A stretch of 64,000 bases of DNA, taken from NCBI RefSeq assembly GCF_011386835.1, contig NC_088798.1, positions 5,952,001-6,016,000 of the forward strand, in the 5' to 3' direction. The translations under genes were made by a program, and so were the position numbers. The stretch comes from Chrysemys picta bellii (Eukaryota > Chordata > Testudines > Emydidae). The notes beneath the pieces are model-generated. The model did not search any database, had not been told where the DNA came from, and was given only the letters and a program-made list of their open reading frames with translations. This document shows, piece after piece, positions 48,559 through 64,000 of this stretch; the stretch's first letter is position 1, and each line of letters begins with the position of its first letter.

Positions 48559-50927
48559 TATCTTTGATATTTCATGCTGAAACGATCTTTGCTATTTTTT
48601 TTCAGCAAAGCTTGCAAGTCACAAGACTTTCTTAGTAGATTTGCTCATCTTAAATCTGAGGAACAGTAAGTTACCGTACTAGTGTGTGGGGGAGAATGAA
48701 GGGTGAGGCTGGGTGGAGACATTCTTATGGGGCCTGATCTTCAGCCACTGTAAAGTGACATAGCTTCATTGACTTGGAGTTATGCCAATATACACCAGCT
48801 GAGAATTTGGTCAATGATGTTTATAGATAGGCCATATACAGGAACACAAAGGAAACTACAACAGGAAATCACTGGTTTTAAAATCCAGTAGAATGAGGGC
48901 ATCATTATATTCTGTATAGAGAAACTTCTCTCTCTTTTGGCTTTTCCAATCCCCTTTATCTATGCCTTCCGACCTACCTTACAAAGCAACGGGGATCTTA
49001 TTATTATGTCTGCCAGAGTAGGAGGGGGAAGTATTTTCCTCTCCACACTAGGAAGTGAGCTTCCCATTTATCTTTGGGCCAAGATGGAAAAATTGGTGGG
49101 AGCAAAATTTTCCTGTTAAATGCAATCTGATTGAATCAATGGTCAAAGCCAGATTTTGATCTCACTTACTCAATTACTTGTCCAGGTTTTGTTGAGAGCA
49201 TTTCATTAAAACACATGAATAATCTTCCACCGCTCGGTGACATATTCTGGAGTGTAAAATGCTGAGATGTTTGCTGTTCCCAGGGGCTACCCGTGGGGAG
49301 ACAACTTGATTCAGGTCAGTAGATTTTTTTGGAAGCAAAACCCTGCGTTGTTAGGGGAGCAGGACAACAAAGTAACATCAATGATCAAAACCTAAGTTCA
49401 GAAACAACATTATCAATATCTAGGTTGAAATCTGTGTGTCAGGTCTGGCCAGCTGTGTGGGTTGAGCCAGCAATGACCAATGAGTGTCCTAAGCAAGCAA
49501 TAAATTAATGTAATGATGGGTGAGTTTTACATTCATGTCCATGTTGACATGGACGCTGAAGTCTCCCTGAACAATGAGTTTGGAGATTTTCAACACCAGT
49601 ATAGAGGACAATGCCTCCATCTTGTTTGCACCATTATGGAGAAAGCTACCTGAGTCCCGGACTCATGCCTGATCCACTGAACCAAGGTGCCTAAGCCAAA
49701 CAGAGTGGGACTTTTCAAAAGTACCTAGTGATTTACAAGCACAAGTCCCATAGAAAATCAGCACCACTTGGCCTCTTAAGTTACTTAGACACTTTGGAAA
49801 ATCCCACCCACAATCTCTCTGTCTCATTTTTCTTAACTTTAAAGTGGGCTAACAATAACTGTGAACTATCCCATAGCGCTTTTGCTTATCTCTGCAAGAC
49901 CCTCCTACAATAATGTCTAATACACCTGTTGAAATTTAAGGACTGGGACTTTCTTCCAGCATTTCTTTACTTCATGGTCTAATTTCAGTCCATTGTGCAG
50001 ACCCAGTAGCCTCTCCGTGGTTAAAATTGCAACCGGGATCCTATTACACATTTTGCCAATGGTCCAGCTAGTCCAGTATTTGGACTCCCACATTAGCTAG
50101 TACCTGCTTGGAAATTGTGGGCAAGGAGACCACCTGCTGTTTACCTCTCATCTGTTCAGGGAAACAGAGCTTTCTGTATATTCTTTGCAAATAAACAAGA
50201 CTGCACCAAAGAAACACCTGACTCATAATTAATATCTCCTCCTAATCGTCATAAAACCAACAAGCCCCCCCTCCCCCAAATTGGCTCACCGCTCAGGCCA
50301 AAAGGGGCAACAGTGTTTCACTGAACTGGGGCTACAAAGCATAAGCTATGAAAGATATTGCTGTGTGAAGAGTCGCTTAGGGTGAAATTCACCCTTGTGC
50401 AGAGGGTCAACACAAAGGTTGTGCACCAGTTAAGTCCTTAACTGGACTTAAATCGTGTATAGGCCTTGTGCTGCACAAGGGTGAATGCCACCCAAAATAA
50501 GACCATTCTGATGTTGTGAAAAGGAGGGTGACCTGATTACTATGCAAAACTCAATTCTTGCTGATAGATGTAACAACTACAATATTCAAGCAACATTACT
50601 CAATGTATAAAGTTGTGTTTTATTTATTTATTTTAATTGCCCACACTCCCATCCATGGAATAATTCCCTCCACTTGTGCTTACAAAACAAACCCTAGTAG
50701 TAAGAGTGCTTATCTTAGGAAGAAATCCCTAGTCACTAATGCAAATCTTATAAAGCAGATGATATATCTCTTTTTATATACCATTTATTTATAGCAACTG
50801 TTAGGTATTTTTTAGATACACTAATAGACCATGGCAAAGTCTGCGGATAATGCTAAATTACTCAAGTTAGTTAAATCCAATGCCAACCTGCAAAGTCCAT
50901 CTGTTTACTTGTTTACTTGCGGGGAGG
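48559..50927. other. 3' flank of gene A and A-B intergenic region
   Basis: No further gene seen. Gene A's 3' UTR starts here. An old palindromic repeat motif lies at 48737-48812 ('cattgacttggagttatgcc'). Confidence 0.5.
49499..49504 (+). terminator. Candidate polyadenylation signal AATAAA for gene A
   Basis: First AATAAA after the stop codon that I found, about 940 bp downstream. Another is at 50190-50195. Choice is uncertain without transcripts. Confidence 0.25.
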
Positions 50928-50933
50928 GGCTGT

Positions 50934-50965
50934 TTATATGTGTGTGTATATAAATACATACAAAG
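50934..50965 (+). repeat. TA/TG-rich microsatellite at start of copy B
   Basis: TATATGTGTGTGTATATAAA-type tract, partner of 22671-22735. It marks the 5' limit of the duplicated block. Confidence 0.65.
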
Positions 50966-51268
50966 GTTTCTCTCTATATCTGGAATTCACTTCCCCTGCT
51001 GGTTTAACAGGGTGAGTGTACTGATCTTCAGACCATGTTGCAAAGTCCACCTCAAGCCCGTGTGATCACTGATAGGTGGCACTTCATTTACAGTTACCAT
51101 CTGGGCAGTTTGGCTCTGTAACCAGATATCTCAGAGGCAGTCCAGCCCTAGCTCTTCACTCCAGCTCCCACTGCACACAGGGATAGGTGTGTGTGTGTAG
51201 ATTGTGAATTCAGTGTATATGCAAGAGAGACAAAGGCTGACGGCACCGTGATATCTGTGCTGGACAGC

Positions 51269-63579
<12,311 letters not shown>

Positions 63580-63740
63580 GTATTTCTTTCCTCTCTTGAC
63601 TTAAGACTTTCATCTGTACAATTGAGACATTAACCATGCTCAAGATACTGGGTCTCTTAAGAGGGATGGCCTTCTGGGCAGACAGGGGAGACACACTGGA
63701 AGATATTAGATTTAAAAAGTGGGGGTATGTGGTGGTAAGT

Positions 63741-64000
63741 AGGGTTACCATACGTCTGGTTTTTCCCGGACGTGTCCGGCTTTTCGGCAATCAAACCCCC
63801 GTCCGGGGGGAATTGCCAAAAAGCCGAATATGTCCGGGAAAATGCCGGCTGGGCACTTCCCCTCCCGTGGCGGCTCTGCTCCTCCCCTGACTCTTCGACT
63901 CTGTTTAAAAGCTGAGCTGCCTGAGCGCTATGGGCTTCAGGCAGCCCCCTTGCCTCCAGACCCAAGCTGCCGGAGCCCGGGAGGGGAAGTGCCCTGCCGA
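63741..64000. mobile_element. Transposon end inserted in gene B intron 6 (cut by window)
   Basis: Starts AGGGTTACCATACGTCTGG and contains complementary blocks 'cggcttttcggcaat' / 'attgccaaaaagccg'. Gene A has no insertion at the matching position (35369). The right end is outside. Confidence 0.6.

Overview
The window is vertebrate nuclear DNA, most likely from a turtle (cryptodiran type). The evidence is split genes with GT/AG introns, many CR1 LINE fragments ending in the ATTCTATG-type tail, tRNA-derived SINEs of the kind common in turtles (GGGTAGCCGTGTTAGTCTG head, 'gtggcacctt..agactaac' body), MIR-like SINEs, and many hAT and Tigger-like DNA transposons. No prokaryotic features, CRISPR array, rRNA gene or functional tRNA gene was seen.

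The real genes are cytochrome P450 family 4, best matched to CYP4B1, all on the + strand. Gene A (23122-48558) is complete: 12 exons with AG/GT borders and matching phases, summing to 1521 nt (506 codons plus stop). It has the FPGPP hinge, C-helix WxxxR, I-helix HDTT, K-helix ExxR and the cysteine loop split between exons 11 and 12. Gene B (51269 to beyond the end) is a tandem copy with exons 1-6 present; exons 7-12 lie outside. The genes sit in a direct duplication (about 22.7-35.4 kb against 50.9-63.7 kb, offset 28-29 kb) that differs by a few percent plus several transposon insertions and deletions.

Upstream (0-16 kb) are scattered, decayed exons of at least one older CYP4 copy: exon 2 at 178-315 (frameshifted), exon 8 on the opposite strand at 3674-3853 (broken), exon 10 at 14323-14387 (intact) and exon 11 at 15685-15760 (frameshifted). 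This is a CYP4 cluster with gene birth, inversion and decay.

Layout: 0-22.6 kb holds CYP4 relics among CR1 LINEs, a nested transposon stack at 8.15-9.92 kb, a hairpin SINE at 10.7 kb, probable solo LTRs and an intact 440-codon CR1 ORF at 19.1-20.5 kb. Gene A spans 22.7-48.6 kb, with a 2.4 kb LINE in intron 8. The intergenic part is 48.6-50.9 kb. Gene B runs from 50.9 kb to the end.

The most notable points are: gene A encodes Gly where most CYP4 enzymes have the I-helix Glu that bonds covalently to heme; gene B has a 21-nt duplication giving two in-frame exon 4 donors, and an altered last base of exon 6; two SINEs are fold-back palindromes; and a hAT element in intron 5 of both genes is built from inverted copies of the transposase 3' end. 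All reading was by eye, so similarity boundaries are approximate, while exon borders were checked base by base for phase.
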